64,000 nt of DNA from assembly GCF_000002995.4 (NCBI RefSeq), contig NW_025062479.1:4459221-4523220 (forward strand), given 5' to 3'. The first letter of the stretch is position 1. Each line of letters begins with the position of its first letter. Shown here piece by piece: positions 1 through 13,128 of the stretch. The DNA is from Brugia malayi (taxonomy: Eukaryota > Nematoda > Chromadorea > Rhabditida > Onchocercidae). The position numbers were made by a program, and so were the translations under genes. The notes below the pieces were generated by a model, which worked only from the letters and a program-made list of their open reading frames with translations, ran no database searches and was not told where the DNA came from.

Positions 1-57
1 GGAGTAAAATTGTGAAAAAATTTTCCACTTTATAAACTAAAATAATGAAAAATCTAG

Positions 58-3000
58 GTCAGTTGGTGGTAGCTTGTGGAGCTCTCCTGATATATCTAGA
101 AGCGAATTCTGCGGGTTTTAAAGTGATCACCGAAATAGAATGCGAATTTGAAATTTCTTGTATTGACATTACTCCTATTGGTAAGTTATTCGTTCTTTTG
201 AACTCTTTAGTAGTATTTCAAAGAATGTAAGTATGGAAAATGAAGAGTAAAAGTTCTTTAGCACTAAATTCCAGAGCCCACATTCTGTTATTCACTTATA
301 AACCTAACTTCACAAACTATCCTTTCAAACTTTTCTTTGACTTCTAACTTTTTCATATTATTATAGGAGGATAGATGATTTCCTCTGAAATACAGTACTC
401 TTGCCTATAATGGTTGCAATTCCTACTTTAAGGGAAAGGTACACTGCGTTCCGAAATATGTGCTGTTGGCTATTGGACTGATCTTTCGGTTGCGTTACGC
501 GCTTTGCCCCAGTTGGTAGAAGTAGTTCGGGAAAAAATAGTTGGTGATATGCTTTCTCGATCTATTATGTTGAGTCCAATGGAAGGGCACGTTTATTTGC
601 TGGTGGCGCTTGGAGATGGAACAGTACATTATTTTCAAATTGATATGAAAACTGGTTAGTCTGAAGTCCTTCAAGTGTTTTTGTGTTAAATTCTGTTTGT
701 AATCGTCGAACATCTGTTAACATTTTCATTTTGAATTTACACAAAGTGGTTTCATGTTTCATTATGGGCGGACACGTGCTGTACGCTACTTTTCTGTTAT
801 CGAAAGATTTGTATTCATTCCTCATACGACGCGGGAATTGGATTCACTTTTCCGTGTAGGAACAAGCCATACATTTTGTTGATAACTTCAGGTGCTCTTT
901 TGGATCCAAAAAAAGCAACTCTAGGGACACAACCAATACATTTGCGTAAATTTCGGTCTCGATGTTCTCCAGTTCATAATATCTTTGTATGCAGTGATCG
1001 GCCAGCAGTCATTTATTCTTCGAATCAGAAACTTTTGTTTTCCAATGTAAATCTTAGAATGGTTTCTACAATGACGCCTTTGTATGCAGAAGCTTATCCA
1101 GATGCGTTAGTACTTACTGATGGACATTCTTTAGTTATCGGTTAGTCCTAATCATTGATCAAATACTTTTTTGGGAATTTTTATTTTGACTTCCTTAGTT
1201 TGTTTGTTTGTTGTTGTTTTTTTTTTCTTTTTAGTTGAAATAACTTGAAACCTCCTTTTCAGGTAGAATCGATGATATTCAGAAACTTCATATTAGAACA
1301 GTTCCACTAGGTGAAAGTCCTTCTCGAATTGCTTATCAGCCGGAAACAAATACAATTGCTGTAATTGTTGAACGACTAGAAGTGATTTTGTTTTTGTTCT
1401 TTTATGTGGTATATTTTCTTTTTCAACTGTCCAGTGAAATGGTCGACGAAACTAGTTTTACTTGATCATGGGGAATCAATGCTTAGTATGTAATAAGGAA
1501 TGTTTATTTAATATTCTCCACTACAAGCCATGTGTTTTATTTTCGCTTCCCTGCAGTTTGTGGATGCCATGGGGAAACATCATTTTGGGCAGTGTGCATC
1601 AAAAAATGCGATGGAAACATCAAGTAGTCGCCTGAGCTCTATGAGGCGAGAACCTACTCCAGAATGTTTGGCTGAAGAAATGGAAGTGAGCGTTTCAGAC
1701 AAATTAAGGCCCACTTAATTAGGGCACATTTTTCATAACGCATGTGTTGAAGTAACTACAGAACAATCATTGAAATTGGTTAGAAACCATGAATTTAGGT
1801 CTCAGGTATTTCATTTTGAAATTTTCGCCGTAGTACGCATGTTTTGGGATTGAAATGTTTGATTTTTCCTGTTCACATACTTGCTATTGGATTCATTAAG
1901 ATTACAGGTCAGTTCAGTTTTATTGCTGGATTCCAATACATTTGAAATATTACATTCGCATGAACTTGAAGGCAGCGAGATGGCAATGTCGCTGGCTTCT
2001 TGTCAACTGGGAGATGATAGCCAACCTTATTTCGTTGTGGGTACTGCAGTTATCATGTCTGATGAAACGGAATCTAAAATGGTTATTTCCACTGCATCTG
2101 TTCTGAGTTATTATTTTCCTGCTCTTAACTTTCACTTATATGTACAGATTTAGTTAGTTCTTCAGATCAGTGATAACTTGTGATTGTAGGGCCGTATCAT
2201 GATGTTTCAAGCGTCAGAAGGACCGGAACGCATGCGTTTAGTATATGAAAAAGAGATTAAAGGAGCCGCTTATTCGATTCAGTCTATGGATGGTATGTAA
2301 AATTAACTCTTGAAAACATTTCATTTGATTCTATTATTCAACATTTGAAACTTCAAATTCGAAAATCTGAAGATGAAGAAAGAAAGAACATTTCTTACCA
2401 TTTCTGACGTCCTAATTAATTGAAAGAGCATAAGAAGGGAGATGTTGTAAAAAGTTTCTGTGTTTAAGTTATTTTATCATATTCGATAACTACGAAATTA
2501 CAGGGAAGCTAGTGGTTGCTGTCAATAGTTGTGTTCGGTTATTTGAATGGACTGCGGACAAAGAATTGCGATTGGAATGTTCAGATTTTGATAACGTTAC
2601 TGCACTATACTTAAAGACGAAGAATGACTTAATTTTGGTTGGCGATTTGATGCGGTCTCTTTCTCTTCTTTCCTATAAATCAATGGAATCAACGTTTGAA
2701 AAAGTAGCTAGGTAAAGCGCTTATTTGTCTTATGTGTTTAGACAAGGCTAGTGAGAAAAAGCGAGGAGTTCTGTCTCTTTCGTCTATCTAACTGGTATTC
2801 ATACTTTTAAAACTTGATGTGTATTAGTCTGTTTTACGTTGACAAGTGATTTTACTTCTTAAATTTTGAAGATTTTGGGTTGTGATATTGCAGTATTAGT
2901 TTTTTTTTTCTTGTGTTATTAATAATTATGGTTTCAAGAGATTTTATGACGAATTGGATGTCCGCGTGTGAGATAATTGATTCCGACAACTTTTTGGGTG

Positions 3001-4734
3001 CCGAAAACTCCTATAATTTATTTACGGTAATGAAGGATTCATTCACAGTGTTCAAAGAGGAGGGAACAAGATTACAAGTAATTAACGTTTTCATTCCACC
3101 CTCGAAAATTTGCAGTATGTTGTATTCAAATAGGGATAGCGTTTGATGACAATCACATTGTCTTTTCAAAAATATTACATTTTAACGAGTTTTGCAAAAT
3201 ATATTGGAAGACATTTCTTCAGGAATTAGGATTATTTTATTTGGGCGAAATGGTTAATGTATTCTGCCATGGATCTTTAACTGCTACCCAAGTTGATGTG
3301 GCACCATTATATCATTCTTCAATTTTGTATGGTACTTCAGATGGTGGTATAGGAGTTATTGTTCAAATGCCGCCAGTGCTTTATACGTTTGTTTTGATTA
3401 CTCTCTAGTAAAATTTATGACGGCCTCAATTTTAATCGAAAGAACTTTCTCTTTGTGGTTTTACAACTGGAAGTTAAGAATGATTTTTGCGTTTCAGATT
3501 CCTACAAGACGTTCAGAAACGTTTGGCCGAATACGCAGAAAATTGTATGCGAATTTCGCACACACAATATAGAACATTTGAAACAGAAAAACGAAGTGAA
3601 GCTCCAAACGGTTTCATCGACGGTGATCTAATCGAGAGTCTTTTGGATATGGGCAAAGATTCTGTGGAACAGGTCGTTAACGGACTTAAAATGCCGCTGT
3701 TGAATAGTAAGAATACATTATTTTTGTGATTTGTATTTCCTTGACTGCTTGCAAATACAGTCCGTGTTTGTTTATTCTATAACTTTTTTCTAAGTGATAA
3801 AAAGGATCATTCAGATATTTTAATTTTCCAAGAATGCATCCTTCTAGCTGGTATTTAAAAGAAAGTTATGCTTATATGATTATTAACTCTGGTACTATAA
3901 GCAAGATTTTTATTGAATTCTCAAATAAAACATGATTAATTGAAATTGTTTTACTTTTGCTCAAATCTCTCAGGTTTAAAAGTATTTCAGTTGAAGGTAA
4001 GTGTTTTTACGTGACGGTAAATTTGTGACGAAGATTTATATAAAAGTTTACTATGAAAACTGAATTTTTTTGAAAATAATACCAGCTCAGAATTATTTCT
4101 TAAGAGATTTGATTTACTGAAAAAGATGCAGAGAAAAAGAAGGAAAGAACGAATACGACATAATCAGAATTACTGGGAAATACATTAAATGGATAATTTT
4201 AATAACTGTGACTTATATTTGTTATAATGAAGGTAGTTGTGAAGTAGGTTGAATTATCTTAATGAACTGCATTTAATATCCTTGCATACAGTGATAGCCG
4301 ATGTACTATCTTGACCACAACTACGTGACCACTTCTGATCACTTTATGCACTTACTACAGGCTAACTAAGAAAAAAAGATTCGAAATTCAAGTCTAAAAA
4401 AAGATAGAGACAAAGCTTCGTAGCGCATGTTTAATTATCAGAAAGTAATGTATTCATCTAATTTGGTCTTTTGAGTTGTATCATTCTTCCCAGTAGTACC
4501 AACTTTTTGTGTGAACTAAATAGCACAAAACGTGATATTTTTTTCCTTGTGTCAAGCTCTCTAGTAAAATATTTAAAATTTCCAAATATTCACAAATTAA
4601 TAAATTGTTTTATTGCAGCCACATGAATAATCACATTACTTTCAGGTATATCTTCGTCTGAAACTACAGAACTAGTGGATGCATTGGCAGAAGATGTGTT
4701 AAAGCTTGTCGAAGATTTATCAAGGATACATTAG
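58..4734 (+). CDS. ddb-1: DNA damage-binding protein 1 (DDB1), C-terminal half; 5' end outside window
   Basis: DDB1 is the beta-propeller adaptor that joins substrate receptors to CUL4 ubiquitin ligases in the nucleus, for DNA repair and protein turnover. Twelve exons are visible: 58-180, 433-654, 892-1140, 1263-1381, 1557-1685, 1908-2081, 2190-2292, 2504-2711, 2939-3077, 3223-3386, 3498-3706 and 4646-4734. They give about 642 codons, matching roughly residue 500 to the end of the ~1140-residue family. Landmarks in family order are ICAVGYWTDLS, CSDRPAVIYSSNQKLLFSNV, IQKLHIRTVPL, LYLKTKNDLILVGDLMRSLS, NWMSACEIIDSDNFLGAENS, GFIDGDLIES and the ending VEDLSRIH. All junctions keep phase with GT-AG introns. 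The region between exons 4 and 6 (VERLE, then FVDAMGKHHFG) is the least conserved, and its boundaries are inferred. The first exon starts mid-codon, so the true start lies left of the window. Identification is very secure. Confidence 0.96.
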
Positions 4735-5768
4735 CAAAGAAAAGATACACAAATGGTGTAAATGCTGTTCTGTTTAGCAGACTGTAAAGTGAGGCTTTGT
4801 ATAAGTGGTAACTGGTAGTGAGTTAATCTGCTTTGAAAGTTTGATATATTGGTTTTGATAGTTATTTGTCATCACTGTGCACTTTTTTGCAAAAGTGATT
4901 AAGCCTCTTCTCTCTTTATTCTCTAATAAACTGCTATATTGTCCTCATTTGGCCTCCTTCTTTCCATCTCTGAAATAACAACTGAAGGCCAAACAAGTCC
5001 ATGTATTGCCTTAATTCAACATGTTTTCAAATTTTTGATTTCAAGTTGGAGCTTTCAACTCCCATTCCAACATTCTTTCAATTGTGAGATAAGCTGAAAG
5101 TATATTCACTCAAAATCTCGCAATTGATGTTCCGTCTTCAAATTTAAATTTCTTTTTAGATTGTTTAATTATAGCCATTTATGTGATTTAAATGCAAGAT
5201 GAAGCATTATAGTACTTTTCTCTATGTTGTCAATTTGTCGATTTTCTAAAAAATTAAAAATTACGATTTTCTAAAAATTATTTATATGTCTATAAATATG
5301 TACTCAACTGTACAGTTCTCATATTGTGCGCATTTCCCATTTTACATGTTTCTATGTTTTCCACACTTGCAGATTATAAGCTGTGTATTTTTTCTGTTAT
5401 ATTTCATAGCATTTCCTAAAGTGTATCAGGTCCTTTTTTTTATTTGATGGATTGTATCACATTTTTTGTTGTTTTTGCATTCAAATTATAGTATTTCTGT
5501 CTTGGATTGATGACAGCTTTATTGCAGACAACTATACCAACAGTTGATTGGTGTTTGTTTTTGAATCATAGGGAAGTTGATTTGGAAATTACTCTTATCC
5601 TTGTTTGCTTATTTTCCGTTGAGAGTGGTAAATATCCTGCTGATTTAGCTTATGTTACCACAAGATTCTATACAATCATCAGTTTCCATGATTACTAATG
5701 GTCAGAAACATCTGTTAAACCATTTATGCAATGAAGGCAGCGAACGTAGCAGAATTCATGACAAAAGG
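4735..5768. other. ddb-1 3' UTR and intergenic DNA
   Basis: AT-rich sequence with no supported gene. The first ~200 nt are the probable ddb-1 3' UTR. An open frame at 5507-5698 (+) has no recognisable family and looks like chance. Confidence 0.5.
4925..4930 (+). terminator. Poly(A) signal AATAAA of ddb-1
   Basis: A canonical AATAAA lies about 190 nt after the ddb-1 stop codon. It is the first such hexamer downstream, so it is the likely cleavage signal. Confidence 0.55.
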
Positions 5769-5879
5769 CTAACAAACATTCTGAGACTCATTCTTAGTAA
5801 GAATCTTCGCAACGTCTGGCTCATTCTTCACAACTTCTGGACACTTCTCGACGAAGGTCATGTCAACACCCAATTTCTC
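5769..5879 (-). other. Possible orphan terminal exon, 36 codons plus stop, unknown function
   Basis: On the minus strand a pyrimidine-rich TTTTCTAG acceptor (5880-5887) is followed at once by an open frame of 36 codons. It begins EKLGVDMTFVEKCPEV, runs on through NEPDVAKILTKNE and ends in TAG. The codons are richer in G and C than the flanks, and the composition (mixed charged and hydrophobic) looks coding-like. No matching upstream exon could be joined in phase: the nearest candidate, minus-strand 6011-6049 coding MQSMEGRDNDKHR, is in the wrong phase. The family is not recognised. It may be the end of a small gene, a decayed pseudogene or chance. Confidence 0.25.
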
Positions 5880-6247
5880 CTAGAAAAGATGGTTATGGCT
5901 ATTGTGAAATCAAGCTGCGAGTCCTGTCTGTAAATTACGGGCCGCAATTGTGCGAGAGCATGGAGTTTGTATAGTTCGACGATGTGATATGTAGGTTACC
6001 GTTGTTAGGGTTACCTGTGCTTGTCGTTGTCTCTACCTTCCATACTCTGCATTCTGCAGCTGTGGTTTAGTGCGTTGTACTTTAAAGGTATTGCATGGTA
6101 TATATAAATAAATGTATGCTGAATTATACATTCATAGATGCAAGGCTTTCCAAATTGTTGTGTTAGCAGTGTAACCGACCTGGTGGTTAATCTTGTCATT
6201 TTTTTATGCTTTTTAAGGCTTAATATCATTGTCCTGATATTTCGAGA
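5880..6247. promoter_or_regulatory. mbf-1: Upstream region of mbf-1
   Basis: About 370 nt between the candidate minus-strand exon and the mbf-1 start. It is less AT-rich than the flanks at 5940-6060. A CTTTTTAAG near 6207-6216 could be a trans-splice acceptor for mbf-1, which is an inference only. Confidence 0.3.
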
Positions 6248-7364
6248 ATGTCAAAAATGGGAACAATAAATTCGGATACTGATCCGGACACAGTAATAAT
6301 TCTACATCGACGTGGTCCAGCGCAAAGAACGTTGCGAACAGTAGCGGTAATTCTGTTTTTGTGTAAGAACAAGTTGCATATGATAAGTAGTTTTGCAGTG
6401 GGCTTCCTTGCTGTATTATTTTTCATATTGTTAGTCTCGTCACAACAACCGATTTTGGTCTGTCTACATATCTTAGATATCATATATATTAAATGTGATT
6501 TCATTAACTTATATTCTCTAGGAACAAGTTCTGAATTTACAGGAATTGAATGCAGCACAACGGCGTGGAATGGCAATTGAAACATCGAAGAAAATAATGG
6601 CTGGTGGTAATAAACAACATTATGCGACTAAAAATACTTCAAGGTGGTAGAGTTTCTCGTTGGTGGTCATTTAGCGAACTTAAAATATTGCACAAAAATT
6701 ATGGGGGAATCATCTTGCAGAATACTTGACATATGACTTAAATAACTTGTTAGTGATGGCTAATTTACTGCACTTATTGCCTTTGGTTCTAGAAATATTT
6801 GTAATCTAGAAATATTTGTGTCCTACAGTCAAAAGTTGCTTCATTAGAGCTAACTTTGTGTTCAATGAAGATTGGATGAAGAAACTGAGGAGTTACATCA
6901 CGAACGTGTTTCGCTGACATTTGGCAAAGTGGTGCAGCAGGCACGACAAAGCAAGGAGTGGACACAGAAAGATTTGGCTACCGTAAGTATTTATTGTTTC
7001 GTTCTAAATCAGGTTTGGGGGAACATTTATAAATTTTATACGCTTAAGATTTTAAATTTGTAATTTTTAATTTATTAGCTTTGTTAATTTCAGCACATCA
7101 ACGAGAAGCCACAAGTAGTGGCGGAGTATGAAAATGGTAAAGCTGTCCCTAATCAGCAGGTTATCTTCATTAGTGTCATGGTTTTTCCATTTTTTTGTAC
7201 TTGTATTTTTGAATTTATTTTTTATACACTTGCATTATAAAGAAACTGATTTCTGTCCTTTACAGATTCTAGCTAAAATGGAACGAGCGCTCGGTGTAAA
7301 GTTGCGTGGTAAAGAAATGGGTCAACCACTGGCTAAAAAAGGTGCACCAATTAAAAAGAAGTGA
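6248..7364 (+). CDS. mbf-1: Multiprotein-bridging factor 1 / EDF1 homologue, 165 aa
   Basis: MBF1 is a small conserved coactivator that bridges transcription factors to TBP and also acts at collided ribosomes. Five exons are 6248-6346, 6522-6643, 6871-6982, 7094-7159 and 7266-7364. The protein has the N-terminal MBF1 region ([11 protein letters not shown], then AAQRRG near residue 45) and the linker [18 protein letters not shown]-terminal XRE/HTH_3 domain covers about residues 95-150 ([53 protein letters not shown]). It ends in a lysine-rich KKGAPIKKK tail. Length fits the family (~150 aa). A second ATG three codons downstream (6257) could be the start, because the alignment does not need the first three residues. 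Each intron is GT-AG and keeps phase. Confidence 0.95.
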
Positions 7365-7790
7365 AAACACATGGAAATTGAATTGTTTGTTGGTGCCTTA
7401 ATTTTTACTGTAAAATCATGTGTTTCTTATACACATCATTATAGCCTACATAGTGGCTAACGCAGAGCAATTTGTTTTTTTTTTTTTTTTACCACTTTGA
7501 TGACCTATCAGTTCTATCAGTAGCAAATATCAATGGATAAAACTTGATATCTTGCTATTCTTTTCTTATATTTGATGAAGTTTGGTCCGTATATGTTCAA
7601 TTTTAAGTTGTTAATTTATTTCAAATAATACGGATCAAGATAAAGGCCTAAGCGGTACGAAAAGATGCCGTTTGAAATATTTTTATAAAACTTCGTATTT
7701 AGTAAAAAAGTTTTTTATGTTTCAATAATATTTTTAAAAATTGTGTGCCATTTTAAAATTCGAAATATTTTTTAAGTTTACATAATTAGC

Positions 7791-7796
7791 AATAAA
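7791..7796 (+). terminator. Candidate poly(A) signal of mbf-1
   Basis: AATAAA about 430 nt after the mbf-1 stop. Variant signals closer to the stop are possible. Confidence 0.35.
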
Positions 7797-8542
7797 TACT
7801 ATACAGACTTACTGATTCCTTTAAAATCTATGTAACTTGTTATTGATGTGCACTGGCAACTCACACTGCACAAATTTAACGGGCAACACAAGCTTGTTTT
7901 TTGCCTCTCACTTCAGCAAGTTCTTTATGTGTATATTAATATTTAGACAGGATTACGAACAACACTTTCGCGGGAGTTTTGTCAGTCGTACTTATGCCCT
8001 GATATATTCATTCAGAACATGTCTTCATTATCTAATCAGTCTGTACTATCATTAATTAGAACAGAATATTAGAAGTGGGTTTAGATTTTTGGGAAGTAGT
8101 GTGAGCTTTTCCAATTTTTATGCTTGAAATTATTTTTCTTGATATTTTATTGGTCAGTGTATCTGATTATTTTTGGATTTTGTGCATAAAATTATCAATT
8201 CAGATCGATTATTATAATTTCATAGCTAGGGCTTTGTCTTTTTAAAATTTCTTTTCTTTACTGCTGGGTCAAACTTCGGCATTTGAAAGTGGCATGGTGT
8301 TAGATGTGGTAGAAATTAAAATCATAAACTGCCCATGTCTAGTGAAGAATAAAAAGCTCGTAAGAGAACAGGTGATGAACACTCCTGATTTTGGCAATGG
8401 GTGAACTTGATGTGGTGATTCAGGTTGAATGGTGATCATCAGGTCACTGTTAACATAGGGCGATAGTAACGGGCTTAAAATAGTAAGGTGAGAAGAATTG
8501 GCCAGTCGTAAGTACTGGCTAAAAAAAAGGCTTCTTTATGTT

Positions 8543-8591
8543 AGTTTTATATCAGTATTAGCATTTATTATAGTTTTTATATCAGTATTAG
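8543..8591. repeat. Short direct repeat, two copies of ~19-20 bp
   Basis: Copies at 8543-8561 and 8572-8591 share TATATCAGTATTAG and differ by one T in a T run. This looks like a small local duplication in intergenic DNA. Confidence 0.6.
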
Positions 8592-10592
8592 AGGATTTAT
8601 AGGAAAAGGATGATTGCAAAGTATATGGTTCACAGATGAAAGACGGTAGGTGTTATTCGGTTCTATAACTACGCAGGAATTATGACAAGTAGTGTAGTTG
8701 AAAATTCATGTGAAAAAAAAACATCCTCATTAGTCACAGCATTTGCAATATTTGATAACATATGGAACTCTTTTCCAGATAAAAGAAAGAAACATCCCGT
8801 AACGAAAACGATAGCTCTGAAAAGACTTGCAGCCAGTGTTTCCTGCTCCCTTCCTAAAGAATTAATGATTTGTTATTTGACGGGAAGACATACTATGATA
8901 GAAAGACCGAAAAGCATGATGACTTAGTTTTACAGGACATAGGATAATGTGGTAAAGGCCTATAAAGGTATCAATAGAAATATTTACAAAATTATGCAAA
9001 TGCATGTATAAATCAGAGGTAATAAATATTTTGACTGTTGATGATTTTTGTCTTGAAGAATTGTTGTATTTCAATGTTTATTGTTAACATTTGTTTCGGT
9101 AAAAGGTGCGAAATGAAAATAGTCGGACAGTTTAAGTTTCATCTGCAATGATATCCTTAGTATATGAAAGTTTTGAAATTTTTCCCTTAAAACCCTCATA
9201 AATCAGTTTCAAGAAAATATTTTCTTTACTCAGATTGCCGTTTTTCCGTTTATTTATTTGTGCATCTGTTCATTTATTATTTCTGACTAAGATTGCTGGA
9301 TCTTTGTTCTTATTAGCTTTCTTTAACTGATTGCAATCGATGTTCAGCGTATCCCTCACTCCAACTAAACTCTCTAACATTAATCTTTTCAAACTTTAAT
9401 TCATGAATCAGCACTTAATTCTCATCATCTGCTGCTTATTTTTTGTATATAACTCTGGAAATATCCTGCCTTGTTGCTTGTTAGATAATTAAAATACTAG
9501 ATTATCAAATAAACTTATGTTCATTTTCTTTGATATATCATTTCTTGATGCACTATTAATTCTCTTCAACTACTTTGCGCCATTTTTACTGCTCTATTTT
9601 CTCGTCCTGTGTTTTCTCAAGTCCTTCATTTTCGCTCATTAGTTTCTTTCTTTTTTGTTTTTCCCGACATACTCATTCTTCAAAAGAGTTCATTTATAAT
9701 GTACGTTTTCTTGTTTTCGTTGTACTTTTAATGCAATGCATGCTAGCATGAACATTCAACGTATGGACAAGATTTTATTAAAAAACAAAAATAATAGTTT
9801 CAGCCCCAATTGATGATCCGTTCAGGATGCTCAGTAGGTTTTGATTACAACTCAAAAGTTGATGCAAGATTGGAGAACTCAACTGTTTATTAGAGAAAGT
9901 GCTCAACGAGCCTTAAAACAAATAAAGAAATCCAAATGTGGTTTGTATGTTCTTTAATACTTAGTCAGAACATCTAAGTTTGATAAGCCCATCAATTTGA
10001 TTTTATAGCTGATGTACGCCTCGCAAATTTCCAATACTAACTATTCTATCAACTTTTACTCTTTCTATAATGAAATTGGATAGGATTGGTAAGTGAAATT
10101 ACAAAGATGAATATTTTTGTCGAAAGAAACTAATCATTGAAAATGAAGAACTTAACAACTATCATCAATGAAATGAGATTAAGAAAATGCAAATAACAGA
10201 AGCGGTTATTAGTAAATAATCCTAATAGCATTATAAATGTTTCGTCGATTTTTTCTGAATTTTTCCCAAGTCCAAACTTTAATTTCAGTTTATCAAAGTT
10301 TTTTTTTTTTTTCCTCTTTCTTCATAGACTGAAATTGTATCATCTGCGTCTGGAGATGGAAAAGAGTTCTGGGTTAGATAAAAATAATGTTCGGTACTGT
10401 TACTTCACCAAGTTCTATTAAAGATTAACTTGATGAATTAACTTTGTACATCAAAAAGGTAATAGTCTTTCTTGAAAGATTTTGAAAATTGGTAGGAAAA
10501 TTAAGAGAGAAGGTGTCTTATTAGTTATACTTCTTATCGTAGATTTAAATATTTGTTTTTTTCTCATGCTGCCATGAATTTAAGGATGCAGC

Positions 10593-11628
10593 ATGGAATG
10601 GATATTGTTTACACTATTGCCTACTATTGCTAATGCCTTGTTTCCACTATCACGAGTACAGAGGGTTGCAGTACAAGGAATACTGCTATGTGAAGGCAGA
10701 CCGTTACCGAATCATCATATAATTCTCATCGATCACGATAGTTCAGTAATCGTTGTTTACAACAAAATCATTTCGAAATTTACATAAGCATAGTTTTCAT
10801 AAGCTACTTTTTATGATTGTTTCATTAATTTATCAGGGAGGAAAAATATTACAAAAATTCATTTTTAAAATGAGAAAAACCACAAATCAACCTCGAAGTC
10901 CCTTTAAAATTTCAGAAGTTTTGGAAATTTTTGAAGTTTCAAAAAGCTTTCATACGATCTACCAAAATAAATTAACGACGATACTATATTTTCAAACAAA
11001 AACTTTTTTTTACGAATGTCGTAAGAGCAGCTTGCATTACTTGTTATGACGTGTTGTTGATTTTTACTTCACTGCTTAATTTTTAGGAAAGCATTTATTT
11101 AGAACTGGATCCTGATGATATAATGGCGATGAATGTAACTGATCAACGAGGACACTTTTTTGTGCATGGTAACGAGACTGAATGGAGTACAATCGATCCT
11201 ATACTTGTGGTTCGCCATAAATGCAACGACGGCGGAATCGTAAAATTTTAATCTCTTCCATCTCTTCAACTTCAAAAAGAAACGGATTTCTTGAAAAAAA
11301 CTGGAATAGCAGTTGTTCAGTTAAATACAAAAATCTTCCAGGCATCTTTTTATAAAAGTTTCTTGAGCAGCTGAAGACCACTTTTCTAAGTTTTTATTCG
11401 AAACAACTAACTGCATAAATTTTCAACACTGTAAATTATTATCGTTCCCTATCTATTTGTACGATTGTGCAAACGTTGTTTTTTCTTTAGCCATGCGATC
11501 GTGAATGGAGACTGGGAATTCCAGTAAAATATATAAGTAATGAAGGAGATGCAGAGCATATCATGGATATTGGTATCTTAAATGCTGAAGTAGTGTTCTA
11601 TGGCGAGAAGCGAGACTGCTTGTTGTAA
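10593..11628 (+). CDS. Transthyretin-like family protein A, secreted, ~148 aa
   Basis: Transthyretin-like (TTR/TTL) proteins are a large nematode family of small secreted beta-sandwich proteins. One member, TTR-52, bridges apoptotic cells to phagocytes, but most roles are unknown. Exons are 10593-10745, 11087-11239 and 11491-11628. Residues 1-16 form a hydrophobic signal peptide ending near ANALF. The family pattern follows: RVAVQGILLCEGRPLP, LDPDDIMAMNVTDQRGHFFV, HKCNDGG, PCDREWRLGIP, and a final cysteine in RDCLL. The exon 1/2 junction is uncertain. An alternative acceptor at 11101-11102 (exon from 11103) with a donor at 10741 would remove five extra residues and give the phase-1 junction seen in genes B and C. 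It is the most divergent of the three tandem copies. Confidence 0.88.
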
Positions 11629-13128
11629 TTCACTCGTATAATATTCCTTAATAGCATACCTGTAATTTGTGAAATGTGCTTCATCCATTAAAAAGAGAAT
11701 AACTGCTCCTTTGTCAAAATTAGATTAATTGTAAAATTTAAATTGCTAAATTCGTTTATTTACAGTAATGCCACCAAATGTCATATTTAAAGCATTCAAA
11801 TTCTGTAAGCATTCAAATATGTATATCATCAGTGTATACGTTAATAAAACGTTTGTCTTTTGTAGCACAGAATTTCTAGAAACCAGTGTCACAGCTGCAA
11901 CGGATGTACAAAATGAGATGATTAACTAATCATTTTCAGCATTTGAAAATGTTCATCAAGGAATTTACTCGGTTTGATATTACCTTAATCGATCAGCAGT
12001 TACACAATCCGAGCATAATCTAGTGATGCACAGTTAATTAAACTCTCCATTCTGCCACTGACCACTTACTTAATTATTAAAATAAACCAGAAGTAACTGA
12101 TATTGTTATCGATTGTTTGCAGCCTCTGAATTCCAGAAATTTCACCATCTTATGATGCACACTCCAGCGAACAGAGAGACTCAGGATATTTTTTGAGGAG
12201 CACAAACATGCTGCACAGCAGCAGACAGACTGCGTAACATTGACAGCTGTCCCGTGTCAGTAGCTTCTGATCATTACGAAATCGTTATCAGCAATCAGCA
12301 ACACTTTTCATTCGCTCTTCCGTATCCAGATCGATGTAATCCAATGCACTCGTTTCGTTGATGCATGAATAGATAAACTTTACCCTCGGATTATCCTACT
12401 AAAATTGAAAGTTTTAGTTTTACAATGTGATTAGGTGTTAAATACCACGGGTTAAGCTTTATAAATTTCTTCGGTAATGATCATATTTACCTCTTTCTAG
12501 CATTTACTACCTATTATTGTTCCCTTCTCTATTTCTGCTTTTCCCGCCAACTGCGTGATTTTCCGAAAGCTTGATGAAATATCTAAAATTCTGCAAATCT
12601 AGTAGATTTTTTTTACAAAATTCACATCACATTTGAAGGCAAAATAAAAATGTTCGGTTTTCATGAAATGAATATTCCTACACATCATTGAAGAATTCTG
12701 CGATTGGACCAACTAGGAATTTCTGCTTGTACTACAACCTAACCTTTTCAGTTGACGTTTGTTGTTCTCACCGTAGAAACGAATCATTCTGCACCAAATG
12801 TTTGTTAATGACAGCTGTTGCTCAGCACTACTTTTCCACTGATAGAATGGAATTTTTTTAAGAAATAATCGGGCTGAGCCAAATTCTTAGTCTTCAGCTT
12901 AGTCTCCGAAAAGCCTGAAAATTTAAAAATAATGGATAACTGCTGTTGCTACTGCTGCTGCTGCAAAGACTTTAGGACAAAAGTGTCGCCGAAATGATTG
13001 GACACTTTTATCATTGATGGAAATTGCGTTTATTTAAGCACCTTTTTACATTGTACATAAATATATGAGAGCCTATTAGAATCAAAGATTGGAAAGTTCG
13101 AAAAATTACTCAAAATTTTGCAGGAAAA
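11629..13128. other. Intergenic DNA between transthyretin-like genes A and B
   Basis: 1.5 kb with no supported exon. It includes the 3' UTR of gene A and a short CTG-rich tract near 12940-12965. The last part is the upstream region of gene B. Confidence 0.5.
11843..11848 (+). terminator. Candidate poly(A) signal of transthyretin-like gene A
   Basis: AATAAA about 215 nt after the stop codon at 11628. Confidence 0.45.

Larger units (their letters stand above)
7365..10592. other. Gene-free AT-rich stretch of 3.2 kb
   Basis: mbf-1 3' UTR followed by intergenic sequence. It holds homopolymer runs and a short direct repeat at 8543-8591. An 81-codon open frame at 8682-8927 (+) has no recognisable family. 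No exon with both splice sites and family similarity was seen. Confidence 0.5.

Noticed and set aside
6003..6014. Telomere-like GTTAGGGTTACC near mbf-1
   Set aside because: Only a single unit, not a tandem array, and nematode telomeres use TTAGGC.
6226..6585. 119-codon minus-strand open frame
   Set aside because: Directly antisense to mbf-1 exons 1 and 2, whose coding identity is secure.
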